A stretch of 64,000 bases of DNA from Sphingobacterium sp. CZ-UAM (GCF_002000245.1 NZ_MTCM01000002.1:1-64000), one strand, 5' to 3'; positions 35,675-44,927 are shown, counted from the first letter of the stretch. The notes: generated by a model not told the origin, from the letters alone. A program made the numbers and translations.

Positions 35675-36526
35675 TTTTTGATAGTTAAGCGGCGTCGTTC
35701 CCGTGATATTCTTGAAATATTTATGAAAGCTTGAGAAGTTTTGGAATCCGGATTCAAAGCAGATCTGCTTGATCGTTTGTTTATTTTCGAGTAATAAATT
35801 ACAGGCTGTCTTTACACGCATCTCAATTAGAAACTGAAAAAGTGTCTTACCGATCTGTGATTTAAAATAACGGCAAAATGAATTGGGAGTCATTCCTGTC
35901 AATGAGGCTAGTTCCTGTAAGCGGATCTGATCCCGATAATTTTCACCGATGTAGTGCATGGCTATGCGCATGCGATCTGCGTCCTGATCCTGGGACTGGA
36001 TTGTAAAGCCTTTGCTGGTTAATAGATCAGGGTGCTCATCCGCTGCAATGCAAGTTAAGATTTGCAGCAGATGGATGATTCTTGCTGTACCGGACATATT
36101 AAGTATTGCATCAATATGTGTTATGGTCTCAGCCCGGATTGATCGGGAAAGTGCGATACCCCGTTTCGAAATCCGTATCAAGTCTTTGATGTGTTTGTTT
36201 TCGGGCAGATTGATGAATTCATTTCCCCAGAAATTTTCTTTAAAATGCAGTACCCGTATATCTGCCGCCCGTGGATTTTCCTCTTTTAGGTAGATTTCAT
36301 CAAACAGCCAATAATGCGGGAGATTAGAACCTACCAGTGTAATATCTCCAGATTCAAAACGACGAACGCTGTCGCCAATAAATTGTGTGCCCGAGCCTTC
36401 TGCAAAATAAATCAACTCAAGTTCTTCGTGATAATGCCAAATGTTGTGGTATTGTGGTGTATTATCTCTTCGCGCATTGAATGAATGTGTGTGATTGTTG
36501 TTTAAATGCAGTAACTGTGCTTTCAT
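35663..36526 (-). CDS. AraC-family regulator, likely of the fucose operon
   Basis: 287 residues. N-terminal cupin-like sensor domain (about 20-160, HNIWHYHEELELIYF and GDITLVGSNLPHYW). The C-terminal AraC domain (about 190-285) has LQELASLTGMTPNSFCRYFK and ICFESGFQNFSSFHKYFK helix-turn-helix units. It is divergent from fucP across 144 bases, so it most likely senses L-fucose or a pathway intermediate and activates the operon. That role is inferred from position. Confidence 0.88.
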   Translation of the reverse strand: MKAQLLHLNNNHTHSFNARRDNTPQYHNIWHYHEELELIYFAEGSGTQFIGDSVRRFESGDITLVGSNLPHYWLFDEIYLKEENPRAADIRVLHFKENFWGNEFINLPENKHIKDLIRISKRGIALSRSIRAETITHIDAILNMSGTARIIHLLQILTCIAADEHPDLLTSKGFTIQSQDQDADRMRIAMHYIGENYRDQIRLQELASLTGMTPNSFCRYFKSQIGKTLFQFLIEMRVKTACNLLLENKQTIKQICFESGFQNFSSFHKYFKNITGTTPLNYQKSKT

Positions 36527-36670
36527 AACTATGAAATATATGCATTAAAGTTACGTATTCTTGTTAAGGTATGGTAATATAGCTTAATAAATTGATAATA
36601 TACTTGAATATTGTCTAGGATTTTTAGGCTTATTTTACATAAAATAACTACTTTATAACCATTTGAATAT

Positions 36671-37936
36671 ATGACTAACAAAAAGAGTTACACATTTGCC
36701 TTGATTTTGGTGACCTCCTTGTTCTTCTTCTGGGGATTTATCCATAACCTTGACCCGATCTTGATTCCACATTTGCGGAATGCTTTTAGTTTATCACATT
36801 TCCAGGCTTCTTTGGTCGATTCAGCGGTATTTATCGCTTATTTCGTGATGGCAATCCCTGCAGGAATTATTATGAAACGTTATGGCTATAAGGCCGGTAT
36901 TCTGATCGGGCTGTTATTTTTTGCGCTGGGCTGTTTTATGTTTGTTCCGGCAGCGAATACCATCAGTTACGCTTTCTTTTTGGGTGCTTTGTTTGTGGTT
37001 GCATGTGGTTTGACTATACTGGAAACGGCGGCTAACCCATATGTGGCGATATTGGGAGATCCTGCAACATCTGCTCAACGACTTAATTTTGCGCAGTCAT
37101 TCAATGGTCTGGCGGCTTTTTTGGCTCCTATATTTGGTGGTAAATTTATTTTGTCACACGAACCGAAATCACAGGAAGAGCTTGCACAAATGGCTGAACA
37201 GGCAAAACAGGCCTACATCCAATCGGAAACAGCTTCTGTAAAAATGCCTTACCTTGTTTTGGGCGTATTGATCCTGTTGATTGCAGCTTTGTTCTTCTTT
37301 ACCAAGCTGCCTGACATCAAAGATGATGAGGAAGAGGGTAAAGCGGGCTTTTTCCATGCCTTGAGACATAAAAATGTAAGATGGGCGGTCATTGCCCAGT
37401 TTTTTTATGTTGGTGCTCAGGTCTGTATCTTAAGCTTTCTGGTGCTATACGCGACAGAAGTAGCGGGGATATCAGGGAAAGATGGTGCGGACTATGCTGG
37501 TTTTGCAGGATTAGCATTTATGTTAGGCCGATTTATTGGAACCTTCTTTATGCGTTTTGTTTCAGCATCTAAACTGTTGATCATATATTCATTTGTGACG
37601 ATTGCATTATCACTGTTCGTTATTTTTGGAACAGGTGTACAAACATTATATGCCTTGATCGGAATCGCATTTTTTATGTCCATCATGTTTCCAACTATTT
37701 TTGCCTTTGGTGTTCAGGGGATCGGTGCGGACACCAAATCTGCTTCCAGTCTGATTGTAATGTCAATCGTCGGCGGTGCTTTTTTGCCGCCACTTTTGGG
37801 TTTAATATCGGATGAAACAGGTCACTTTCAATATGGCTATTTCGTACCGCTCGTATGTTTCATTGTAGTATTGGCTTTTGCCTTTCAGAATAGGAACGTG
37901 AGCATCGCCGAAACAGAAAATCTTAAATCACATTAA
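36671..37936 (+). CDS. fucP: L-fucose:H+ symporter FucP
   Basis: 421 residues, 12 membrane segments, major facilitator superfamily. LFFFWGFIHNLDPILIPHLR in helix 1, the VDSAVFIAYFVMAIPAG segment and LETAANPYVAILGDP are hallmarks of the FucP family. It imports L-fucose across the inner membrane with protons. First gene of the operon; nine bases separate it from the mutarotase. Other family members carry glucose or galactose, but the neighbouring fucose genes settle the assignment. Confidence 0.92.
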   Translation: MTNKKSYTFALILVTSLFFFWGFIHNLDPILIPHLRNAFSLSHFQASLVDSAVFIAYFVMAIPAGIIMKRYGYKAGILIGLLFFALGCFMFVPAANTISYAFFLGALFVVACGLTILETAANPYVAILGDPATSAQRLNFAQSFNGLAAFLAPIFGGKFILSHEPKSQEELAQMAEQAKQAYIQSETASVKMPYLVLGVLILLIAALFFFTKLPDIKDDEEEGKAGFFHALRHKNVRWAVIAQFFYVGAQVCILSFLVLYATEVAGISGKDGADYAGFAGLAFMLGRFIGTFFMRFVSASKLLIIYSFVTIALSLFVIFGTGVQTLYALIGIAFFMSIMFPTIFAFGVQGIGADTKSASSLIVMSIVGGAFLPPLLGLISDETGHFQYGYFVPLVCFIVVLAFAFQNRNVSIAETENLKSH

Positions 37937-37945
37937 TAGATTGCA

Positions 37946-38278
37946 ATGAAAAAATATGTCATGGCGCTGGATCTTGTCAATGATCCACAATTGATCAAAG
38001 AATATGAGGATTACCACCGTGCGGTATGGCCAGAAATTAAACAATCGATTCTGGATGCTGGGGTAACTCAAATGGAGATCTATCGTTTTGAGAATAGATT
38101 GTTTATGAATATGGAGGTTGATGAAGATTTTTCATTTGAGCGCAAATCTGCTATGGATGCCGCCAATGAAAAAGTTCAGGAATGGGAGCAGCTGATGTGG
38201 AAATATCAGGCCGCTATTCCGGGGTCCAAACCAGGTGAAAAGTGGGTAATGATGAATAAAATATTTGAATTAGTATAA
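37946..38278 (+). CDS. L-rhamnose/L-fucose mutarotase (RhaM family)
   Basis: 110 residues, the RhaM (formerly DUF718) fold. YEDYHRAVWPEIKQSILDAG carries the catalytic His region; MEIYRFENRLFMNMEVDEDFSF and the C-terminal WVMMNKIFEL are conserved. It interconverts sugar anomers so the dehydrogenase gets its form. In this operon the substrate is probably L-fucose, as in the Campylobacter jejuni fucose locus, which also has a RhaM-type protein. Spacing to the next gene is 3 bases. Confidence 0.85.
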   Translation: MKKYVMALDLVNDPQLIKEYEDYHRAVWPEIKQSILDAGVTQMEIYRFENRLFMNMEVDEDFSFERKSAMDAANEKVQEWEQLMWKYQAAIPGSKPGEKWVMMNKIFELV

Positions 38279-38281
38279 GTT

Positions 38282-39940
38282 ATGGCCATACAACGCTATT
38301 TACAGATCCATCCAATGGATAATGTCCTGGTTGCATTACAGGACTTGGCTGAAGGAACAACAATTGTTTTCGAGCATAAAGAGTTTACCTTGAAACAAGC
38401 CGTTGCGGCCAAACATAAGTTTACGATTCAGCCCATGAAGCAAGACGCCGAAATATTGATGTACGGTGTTTTGGTTGGGAAGCTGAATGTTGATTTGGAA
38501 GCTGGAGAGTTGATTACAACAGAAAATCTACGTCATGCTTCCGAAGATTTTAGGATGGGGGATCGCAAGACCGCCTGGATCAAACCGGATGTTGCTGCAT
38601 TTAAAGATAAAACATTCAATGGTTTCCACCGTTCGAATGGTACGGTCGGAACGGCCAACTATTGGTTGGTTATTCCGCTGGTATTTTGCGAGAACCGGAA
38701 TGTATTGACATTAAAAGCTGCTTTCGAGGAGAAACTTGGTTATAAGGTCAAAGCCAATAATTACATCTCCGAAGTAGAAGACTTGATCGGATTATATAAA
38801 TCCGGTGCGGATGTAAACCAAATTTTGGGACAGGATTTATTGGCTAATTCGGCGTCAAACGAGCAGGAACGTTTGTTTAAAAACGTGGATGGCATTAAGT
38901 TTTTGAACCATGAAATGGGCTGTGGTGGTACACGCATGGACTCTGATGCGCTATGCGGTTTGTTGGCAGGATATATCACACATCCAAATGTGGCAGGTGC
39001 GACGGTATTGAGCTTAGGTTGCCAACATGCCCAAGCCTCCATTTTAAAAGCGGAAATCGAGAAAAGGGATCCCGGGTTTGACCGTCCTTTATATATTTTT
39101 GAGCAGCAAAAGGAGGGGACCGAAAAAGAATTGATGCAAAAGGCTATCAAAGCAACCTTTGCAGGCATGATGCAAGCTGACCAAAATGAACGTAAACCAG
39201 CCACGCTAGATAAGCTATGTATCGGCTTAGAGTGTGGTGGATCAGATGGTTTTTCGGGTATTTCGGCCAATCCGGCACTTGGTTTTGTTTCCGATATTCT
39301 AGTGGCTTTGGGTGGTTCTGTTATTTTAGCTGAATTTCCGGAGTTATGTGGGGTGGAACAAGAACTCAGTGACCGTTGTATCGATGAGCCTACTGCCGAG
39401 AAATTTATGAGCTTGATGCGTACCTATAATGCGAAAGCAGAAGCAGATGGATCGGGTTTCTATATGAACCCATCACCAGGTAATATCCGTGATGGTCTTA
39501 TTACGGATGCGATTAAATCGGCAGGAGCGGCAAAAAAGGGTGGGACGTCACCTGTGGCTGCGGTAATTGACTATCCGGAATTGGCCAATGGGCCGGGTTT
39601 GAATTTGCTGTGTACGCCGGGTAATGACGTGGAGAGTACCACAGCAGAGGTTGCCGCAGGTGCTAATATTGTCTTATTTACGACTGGTTTAGGGACACCT
39701 ACGGGAAATCCGATTACGCCCGTTGTAAAACTATCGACGAATACGAAGACTTTTGAAAAAATGCCTGATATCATCGATCTTAATTGTGGTACCATTATCG
39801 AAGGTACAGAGACCATTGAACAGGCGGCGCATCGTATCCTTGATTATGTAATTGAAGTTGCTTCAGGCGAGGTTAAGCCTAAAGCAGTACTGTTGGGACA
39901 GGATGATTTTATTCCTTGGCGAAGGGGCGTTTCTTTGTAA
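38282..39940 (+). CDS. UxaA-family dehydratase, probable L-fuconate dehydratase
   Basis: 552 residues, normal for full-length altronate/galactarate dehydratases. An N-terminal SAF domain (about 1-95) is followed by the UxaA core with NHEMGCGGTRMDSDALCG, LGCQHAQA, GLECGGSDGFSGISANP and the C-terminal NCGTIIEGTETIEQAA. The family removes water from sugar acids using iron. Placed among fucose genes, it most likely converts L-fuconate to 2-keto-3-deoxy-L-fuconate, replacing the enolase-type dehydratase of Xanthomonas. C. jejuni also has uxaA-like genes in its fucose locus. Substrate inferred. Confidence 0.82.
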   Translation: MAIQRYLQIHPMDNVLVALQDLAEGTTIVFEHKEFTLKQAVAAKHKFTIQPMKQDAEILMYGVLVGKLNVDLEAGELITTENLRHASEDFRMGDRKTAWIKPDVAAFKDKTFNGFHRSNGTVGTANYWLVIPLVFCENRNVLTLKAAFEEKLGYKVKANNYISEVEDLIGLYKSGADVNQILGQDLLANSASNEQERLFKNVDGIKFLNHEMGCGGTRMDSDALCGLLAGYITHPNVAGATVLSLGCQHAQASILKAEIEKRDPGFDRPLYIFEQQKEGTEKELMQKAIKATFAGMMQADQNERKPATLDKLCIGLECGGSDGFSGISANPALGFVSDILVALGGSVILAEFPELCGVEQELSDRCIDEPTAEKFMSLMRTYNAKAEADGSGFYMNPSPGNIRDGLITDAIKSAGAAKKGGTSPVAAVIDYPELANGPGLNLLCTPGNDVESTTAEVAAGANIVLFTTGLGTPTGNPITPVVKLSTNTKTFEKMPDIIDLNCGTIIEGTETIEQAAHRILDYVIEVASGEVKPKAVLLGQDDFIPWRRGVSL

Positions 39941-39961
39941 AAAACCAATAAATCGAACATA

Positions 39962-41275
39962 ATGAAATTAAAACATGTCATCTGCAGCTTGGCTTTGCTC
40001 ATCGGATCACTCTCCTCTGGTTATAGTCAACAACAGTACCAGCCAAGTCCTGAAAATTTAAAAAATAGGGAATGGTTTGAACAATCTCGATTCGGGGTCT
40101 TTATCCATTGGGGTGTCTATAGTGTGTTGGGGGATGGTGAGTGGGTCATGAATAATCAGAACATCAGCCTGGATGAGTATGCACTCTTGCCCAAATTTTT
40201 TAATCCCATTTCTTTTGATGCAAAAGAATGGGCTAAATTATTTAAACAAGCTGGGGCAAAATATATTACATTCACGACAAGGCACCACGATGGTTTCGCC
40301 ATGTGGAATAGCCAAACTTCGGATTATAATATCGTGAAAAAATCGCCATTCAAACGCGATATTGTAAAAGAGTTGGTTGCAGCATGTCATGCCGAGGGGA
40401 TAAAAGTCATGTTTTATTATTCATTGCTTGACTGGAAGCGCGATGATTATCTACCTGCAGGTAAAACGGGAGGAGGCATCGCTGGGCGTGATTCTACAAA
40501 AGGTGATTGGAATCATTATGTCCAATTTATGAAGAGTCAGTTGACTGAGCTTCTTACAAGTTATGGTCAAGTTGATGGAATTTGGTTTGATGGTCATTGG
40601 GACAAACCTAAAGAAGATTGGCATTTTAAAGAAATCTATGAGTTGATCCATAAGTTGCAGCCGCAATGTTTGGTGGGCAATAATCATCATTTAGCTCCTT
40701 TTGAGGGCGAGGACTTTCAGATGTTTGAACGCGATTTACCCGGAGAAAATACCACAGGATTTGGAACAAGCGCACATGATGTGGGTAAATTGCCCAAAGA
40801 GGTTTGTGGTACCATCGCTGGATCTTGGGGTTTTGAATTGAAAGACCGGACCCGTAAATCGTTCAGAGAGGTATTGACTTACTTGGTTAAAGCTGCAGGC
40901 CATGGTTCAAACCTGTTACTCAATGTAGGACCGATGCCTAACGGGGAGATTCAGGATTATCAACAAGATCGCCTAAAAGATCTCGGTAAATGGCTGGCTG
41001 TTTATGGTGAGACTATCTATGGAACTGAAGCCGGAGGGGTACCACCTACAGACGATTACGCGTTGACGCGAAAAGGAAATCAGGTGTACCTGCATATCCT
41101 TAAACCTGAAAAGAAGGAATTGTATATTGCCAAGCTTCCCTATCAGGTGAAAAAAGTAAAGACATTTATCGGCAATAAGGACATTAAATTTAGTAATAAA
41201 GATAATAGTTTACGACTGGATTTGCCGGCAGCGACTGAAGAGGCAAATCTAGTTTTAACACTAACAATTAAATAA
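39962..41275 (+). CDS. Secreted GH29 alpha-L-fucosidase
   Basis: 437 residues. Signal peptide (about 1-22, ending SGYSQQ). The GH29 catalytic barrel shows RFGVFIHWGVYSVLG, KYITFTTRHHDGFAMW, the nucleophile D210 in GIWFDGHWD and NLLLNVGPMPNG; a small C-terminal beta-sandwich follows. It cleaves terminal alpha-L-fucose from glycans in the periplasm or outside and supplies FucP. It sits mid-operon, two bases before the SDR gene. Confidence 0.95.
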   Translation: MKLKHVICSLALLIGSLSSGYSQQQYQPSPENLKNREWFEQSRFGVFIHWGVYSVLGDGEWVMNNQNISLDEYALLPKFFNPISFDAKEWAKLFKQAGAKYITFTTRHHDGFAMWNSQTSDYNIVKKSPFKRDIVKELVAACHAEGIKVMFYYSLLDWKRDDYLPAGKTGGGIAGRDSTKGDWNHYVQFMKSQLTELLTSYGQVDGIWFDGHWDKPKEDWHFKEIYELIHKLQPQCLVGNNHHLAPFEGEDFQMFERDLPGENTTGFGTSAHDVGKLPKEVCGTIAGSWGFELKDRTRKSFREVLTYLVKAAGHGSNLLLNVGPMPNGEIQDYQQDRLKDLGKWLAVYGETIYGTEAGGVPPTDDYALTRKGNQVYLHILKPEKKELYIAKLPYQVKKVKTFIGNKDIKFSNKDNSLRLDLPAATEEANLVLTLTIK

Positions 41276-41277
41276 CA

Positions 41278-42042
41278 ATGGGAAAATTAGAACAGAAAGT
41301 AGCTGTTGTTACAGGCGGTGGTAGTGGGATTGGTCGTGCTATCAGTGTGCAATTTGCTACAGAGGGAGCGAAAGTCCACATTCTGGATTTAAATGAAGAA
41401 GGTGGGAATGCTGTAGTAGCAGAAATTTTGGCTCTAGGTGGGCAGGCAGTGTTCAATCGTTGTAACGTAACCGACCAAGAGGAAATTATCGGCATCGCTC
41501 AACATATCGGGAAAATTGATATTTTAGTGAATAATGCTGGAATTGCTCATGTCGGCAATTTGGAAAATTGTAAATCCGAAGACTTTGAACGCGTGTTTAA
41601 TGTGAATGTGAAAGGTGCCTACAATGCGTTATATGCTATCGTGCCGATCATGAAAGCACAAGGTTCAGGAGCTATTCTTAATCTCGCTTCGATTGCAGCT
41701 TGGGTAGGAATTACGGATCGTTTTGCCTATTCGATGAGTAAAGGTGCGATCTATGCGATGTCTTTGTCGGTAGCGCGTGATTACATGGCTTTTGGTATCC
41801 GTTGCAACAGCATCTCTCCAGCGCGTGTACATACCCCTTTTGTGGATGGTTTTATCGCAAAGAACTATCCCGGTCAAGAGGCTGAAATGTTTGAAAAGTT
41901 GTCTGCAAGTCAACCAATAGGGCGTATGGCACAACCCGAGGAAATTGCGAAATTGGCACTTTTCCTTTGTAGCGACGACGCAGGATTTATTACAGGGAAT
42001 GACTATCCTATTGACGGTGGTTTTATTAAATTGAATAACTAA
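41278..42042 (+). CDS. SDR dehydrogenase, probable 2-keto-3-deoxy-L-fuconate dehydrogenase
   Basis: 254 residues, classical short-chain dehydrogenase. NAD-binding TGGGSGIGRAI (TGxxxGxG), NNAG in VNNAGIAHVG, catalytic Ser in LNLASIAAWVG, and YSMSK for YxxxK. The family and context suggest NAD-dependent oxidation of 2-keto-3-deoxy-L-fuconate to the 2,4-diketo acid, just before the hydrolase encoded next. The alternative is L-fucose dehydrogenase, but the SDR at 43983 fits that better. Confidence 0.8.
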   Translation: MGKLEQKVAVVTGGGSGIGRAISVQFATEGAKVHILDLNEEGGNAVVAEILALGGQAVFNRCNVTDQEEIIGIAQHIGKIDILVNNAGIAHVGNLENCKSEDFERVFNVNVKGAYNALYAIVPIMKAQGSGAILNLASIAAWVGITDRFAYSMSKGAIYAMSLSVARDYMAFGIRCNSISPARVHTPFVDGFIAKNYPGQEAEMFEKLSASQPIGRMAQPEEIAKLALFLCSDDAGFITGNDYPIDGGFIKLNN

Positions 42043-42082
42043 GTGTTAGATTTGAGGCATTAGATTCTCATATCTCAAATAT
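42043..42082. repeat. Short TTAGATTTGAG-type intergenic repeat
   Basis: The gap between two operon genes contains TTAGATTTGAGGCATTAGA followed by TCTCATATCTCAAATA, with ATTTGAG/CTCAAAT inverted arms (42050-42056 and 42074-42080). It resembles interspersed low-complexity repeats I remember from Sphingobacteriia genomes. Confidence 0.35.
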
Positions 42083-42090
42083 AAAAAAAT

Positions 42091-42948
42091 ATGAAATTAA
42101 TACGTTTTGGAGCCTTTGGCAGAGAGAAGATTGGAGTTCAGGTTGACGGAGTAAACTACGATGTAAGTGCATTTGGTGGTGATTACAATGAGCAATTTTT
42201 TGCGGAAGATGGCTTGGCTCGTTTAGAGGAATTTGTCAAGGCTAATACAGGTAAACTGACTGAAATCCCACAAGGTGAGCGTATCGGGGCACCTTTTGCC
42301 CGTCCATCTAAAATAGTTTGTATCGGACTGAATTATATGGATCATGCCAAGGAAACAAATGCACCGATTCCTGCTGAGCCTATTATTTTTATGAAATCCA
42401 CTACTTCATTAATAGGACCATACGATAATGTGATGATTCCTAAAGACTCTGTAAAGACGGATTGGGAAGTGGAATTTTGTATTGTAATTGGTAAAAAAGC
42501 CTCTTATGTAGAAGAAAATGAGGCTTTGGATTATGTTGCAGGGTATGTACTTCACAATGACGTATCTGAACGTGAGTATCAACTGGAACGCGGCGGAACC
42601 TGGGATAAAGGAAAAGGCTGTGATACATTTGCGCCTATGGGACCATTCATGGCCACGAAAGAGGAAATCAAGGATATTAACAATGTACGTATCTGGTTGA
42701 AAGTTAATGGTAAAACTTATCAGGACGGAAATACCAAAGATTTAATATTTTCAATTGCGCATGTTGTTTCCTATGTTTCTAGATTTATGACCCTATTACC
42801 GGGAGATGTGATTTCAACAGGAACTCCTGCGGGTGTAGGTCTTGGATTTAATCCTCCTATTTACTTAAAACCTGGTGATGTGATTGAATTGGGCGCAGAT
42901 GGACTTGGCGAATCACGTCAGACGGTGGTTGCTTATTCAAAAAATTAA
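42091..42948 (+). CDS. FAH-family hydrolase, probable 2,4-diketo-3-deoxy-L-fuconate hydrolase
   Basis: 285 residues of the fumarylacetoacetate hydrolase family. VCIGLNYMDHAKETNAP, the metal-ligand region DWEVEFCIVIGKKA and the C-terminal STGTPAGVGLGFNPP are typical. It should cleave the C3-C4 bond of the diketo acid to pyruvate and L-lactate, the last step of the pathway. Often mislabelled ureidoglycolate lyase. Substrate inferred from operon context. Confidence 0.85.
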   Translation: MKLIRFGAFGREKIGVQVDGVNYDVSAFGGDYNEQFFAEDGLARLEEFVKANTGKLTEIPQGERIGAPFARPSKIVCIGLNYMDHAKETNAPIPAEPIIFMKSTTSLIGPYDNVMIPKDSVKTDWEVEFCIVIGKKASYVEENEALDYVAGYVLHNDVSEREYQLERGGTWDKGKGCDTFAPMGPFMATKEEIKDINNVRIWLKVNGKTYQDGNTKDLIFSIAHVVSYVSRFMTLLPGDVISTGTPAGVGLGFNPPIYLKPGDVIELGADGLGESRQTVVAYSKN

Positions 42949-42973
42949 TTTATCTCCTATTTTAGGTTTTATT

Positions 42974-43801
42974 ATGCGCATAGATACCCATCAGCATTTT
43001 TGGCAATTCGATCCTGTGAGAGACAATTGGATTACAGACGAAATGAGCGTTATCAAACGGGATTTCACGCCATTGGATATTCAGTTTGTATTGGAACGAA
43101 ATGGATTTGCAGGTAGTGTGGCCGTTCAGGCTGATCAATCTGACGCGGAAACGAATTATTTGGTTCAGCTGTCCAAAAGCCACCCCTTTATCAAAGGTGT
43201 GGTCGGATGGATTGACCTCCAGGCCGAAGATATTGAACAGCAGTTGAAAAGTTACAAAGAACTACCGGTGATCAAAGGCTTCCGACACATTGTTGAGGGA
43301 GAATTGGATCCGGATTTTCTGATTCGCCCCGCAGTGTTGAATGGGTTAAAAGCATTGGCCAAATTTGGTTATACCTACGATTTACTGATCCGTCCGCGTC
43401 ATTATGAGGCTACATTACAATGTGTTCAGCAAAATCCAAATCTTCAATTTGTACTGGACCATATTGCCAAACCTCCGATTAAATCAAGGGAGTTTGATGA
43501 GTGGGCTGCGTTTATCGATAAACTTGCTGCCTTTTCAAATGTGGTGTGTAAAGTTTCGGGATTGGCTACAGAGGCAGATTGGTCGGGTTGGAAGTTGGAT
43601 GACTTCAAACAATATCTTGACCATATTTTCCTACGTTTTGGAAAACAAAGGATTATGTTTGGATCGGACTGGCCTGTATGCCTGTTAGCGGCCTCCTATG
43701 AGGAAAGTATCGCTATCGTTGAAGACAAGTTGGGCGAGTTTACAGAAAAGGAAAAAAATGCGTTTTGGGCTGAGAATGCCATACGTGTATATAATCTATA
43801 A
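42974..43801 (+). CDS. L-fuconolactonase (amidohydrolase_2 family)
   Basis: 275 residues from the ATG at 42974; the frame upstream overlaps the FAH gene in another frame and is not used. TIM-barrel COG3618 hydrolase: RIDTHQHFWQFDP at the N-terminus, VLDHIAKPPI in the middle, FGSDWPVC and NAIRVYNL near the end. It opens L-fucono-lactone to L-fuconate. Followed by a 15-bp hairpin before the last operon gene. Confidence 0.88.
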   Translation: MRIDTHQHFWQFDPVRDNWITDEMSVIKRDFTPLDIQFVLERNGFAGSVAVQADQSDAETNYLVQLSKSHPFIKGVVGWIDLQAEDIEQQLKSYKELPVIKGFRHIVEGELDPDFLIRPAVLNGLKALAKFGYTYDLLIRPRHYEATLQCVQQNPNLQFVLDHIAKPPIKSREFDEWAAFIDKLAAFSNVVCKVSGLATEADWSGWKLDDFKQYLDHIFLRFGKQRIMFGSDWPVCLLAASYEESIAIVEDKLGEFTEKEKNAFWAENAIRVYNL

Positions 43802-43802
43802 A

Positions 43803-43855
43803 AAAGACTTCAGTATGCATGAAAGGGAAGGAATGTATACTGAAGTCTTTTCATG
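43803..43855 (+). terminator. Hairpin inside the fucose operon
   Basis: AAAAGACTTCAGTAT (43803-43817) pairs perfectly over 15 bp with ATACTGAAGTCTTTT (43838-43852); only four T's follow. It may reduce transcription of the distal dehydrogenase gene or protect the 3' end of the upstream message. Confidence 0.6.
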
Positions 43856-43982
43856 GCAGATAAATTGAGTCTAATCAGCTCGCTGCCATTGGAATAAGCT
43901 TTAATCAATAACCAGTGAAACAAGTTCGTTGATGTAGAAAACAGACGCTCATCAATGAATCATACAATTCAATAAAATTATT

Positions 43983-44774
43983 ATGGATCTTCATTTAAAA
44001 GATAAAGTAGTTATTGTTACAGGTGGTGCAAAAGGGATAGGGCGCGCTGTAGTGCATGCCTTGGCCAAGGAACAGGCTATTCCTGTTATTGTGGGACGTA
44101 AGCAGGCCGACAATGAGAAAGTCAGGGAAGAAGTGAAACAGTTTGGTATTGATGCTTTGTGTATCGAAGCTGAATTGTCCAAACCGGAAGATTGTGCTAG
44201 AGCAGTACAAAAGACACTCGAGGTTTATGGCCGTATAGATGGTTTGGTAAACAATGCCGGGCAAAACGATGGAGTAGGCCTAGCTTCGGGCAATTACGAA
44301 AAATTTGTGGCTTCATTGCATAAAAACCTGATCCATTATTATTTAATGGCGCATCATGCATTGGATGCATTGAAAACATCTAAAGGAAGTATTGTCAATA
44401 TATCTTCCAAAACAGGGGAAACAGGGCAAGGTAATACATCTGCCTATGCTGCTTCCAATGGCGGACGAAATGCATTGACACGCGAATGGGCGGTAGAACT
44501 ATTGCCTTATTCAATTCGTGTCAACGCGATTATTGTTGCTGAATGCGCTACACCACAATACGATACCTGGATCCAGACTTTGCCGAATCCGGAGGAAACA
44601 TTGAAGAAAATTACGGACCGCATTCCATTCGAGCATCGAATGACGACAGCGGAAGAAATAGCAAATACAACCGTATTCTTATTGTCTGACAAGTCAAGCC
44701 ATACAACGGGCCAATTGATCCACGTCGACGGCGGTTATGTGCATTTGGACCGTTCGATCATCAATGAGCAATAA
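43983..44774 (+). CDS. L-fucose dehydrogenase (SDR)
   Basis: 263 residues. TGGAKGIGRAV cofactor loop, NNAG in GLVNNAGQNDGVGL, Ser in VNISSKTGETGQG and YAASNGGRN, where the usual YxxxK lysine position is occupied by Gly-Gly-Arg in my reading (Y-A-A-S-N), unlike the YSMSK of its sibling. The segments SKTGETGQGNTS and ATPQYDTW resemble the FucX-type L-fucose dehydrogenases. It would oxidise L-fucose to fuconolactone, the entry step. It lies 181 bases after the lactonase, behind a hairpin. Confidence 0.8.
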   Translation: MDLHLKDKVVIVTGGAKGIGRAVVHALAKEQAIPVIVGRKQADNEKVREEVKQFGIDALCIEAELSKPEDCARAVQKTLEVYGRIDGLVNNAGQNDGVGLASGNYEKFVASLHKNLIHYYLMAHHALDALKTSKGSIVNISSKTGETGQGNTSAYAASNGGRNALTREWAVELLPYSIRVNAIIVAECATPQYDTWIQTLPNPEETLKKITDRIPFEHRMTTAEEIANTTVFLLSDKSSHTTGQLIHVDGGYVHLDRSIINEQ

Positions 44775-44896
44775 TCGATCTTTATCTGTCCACTTGTCGT
44801 TAAAATTCTGCTGGAAAAAGGTAGTATTTCGCAATAGCTAAAAAGAATGCTTACCAGGAGAAGGGAGTCATTGGAAAAGAATTTAAGCTTAAATAG

Positions 44897-44927
44897 TCCT
44901 TGTTCGGTACGCGGACAAGGATTTTTT
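44897..44927 (+). terminator. Terminator of the fucose operon
   Basis: TCCTTGTTC (44897-44905) pairs with GGACAAGGA (44913-44921) with one G-U, followed by T6. Confidence 0.75.
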
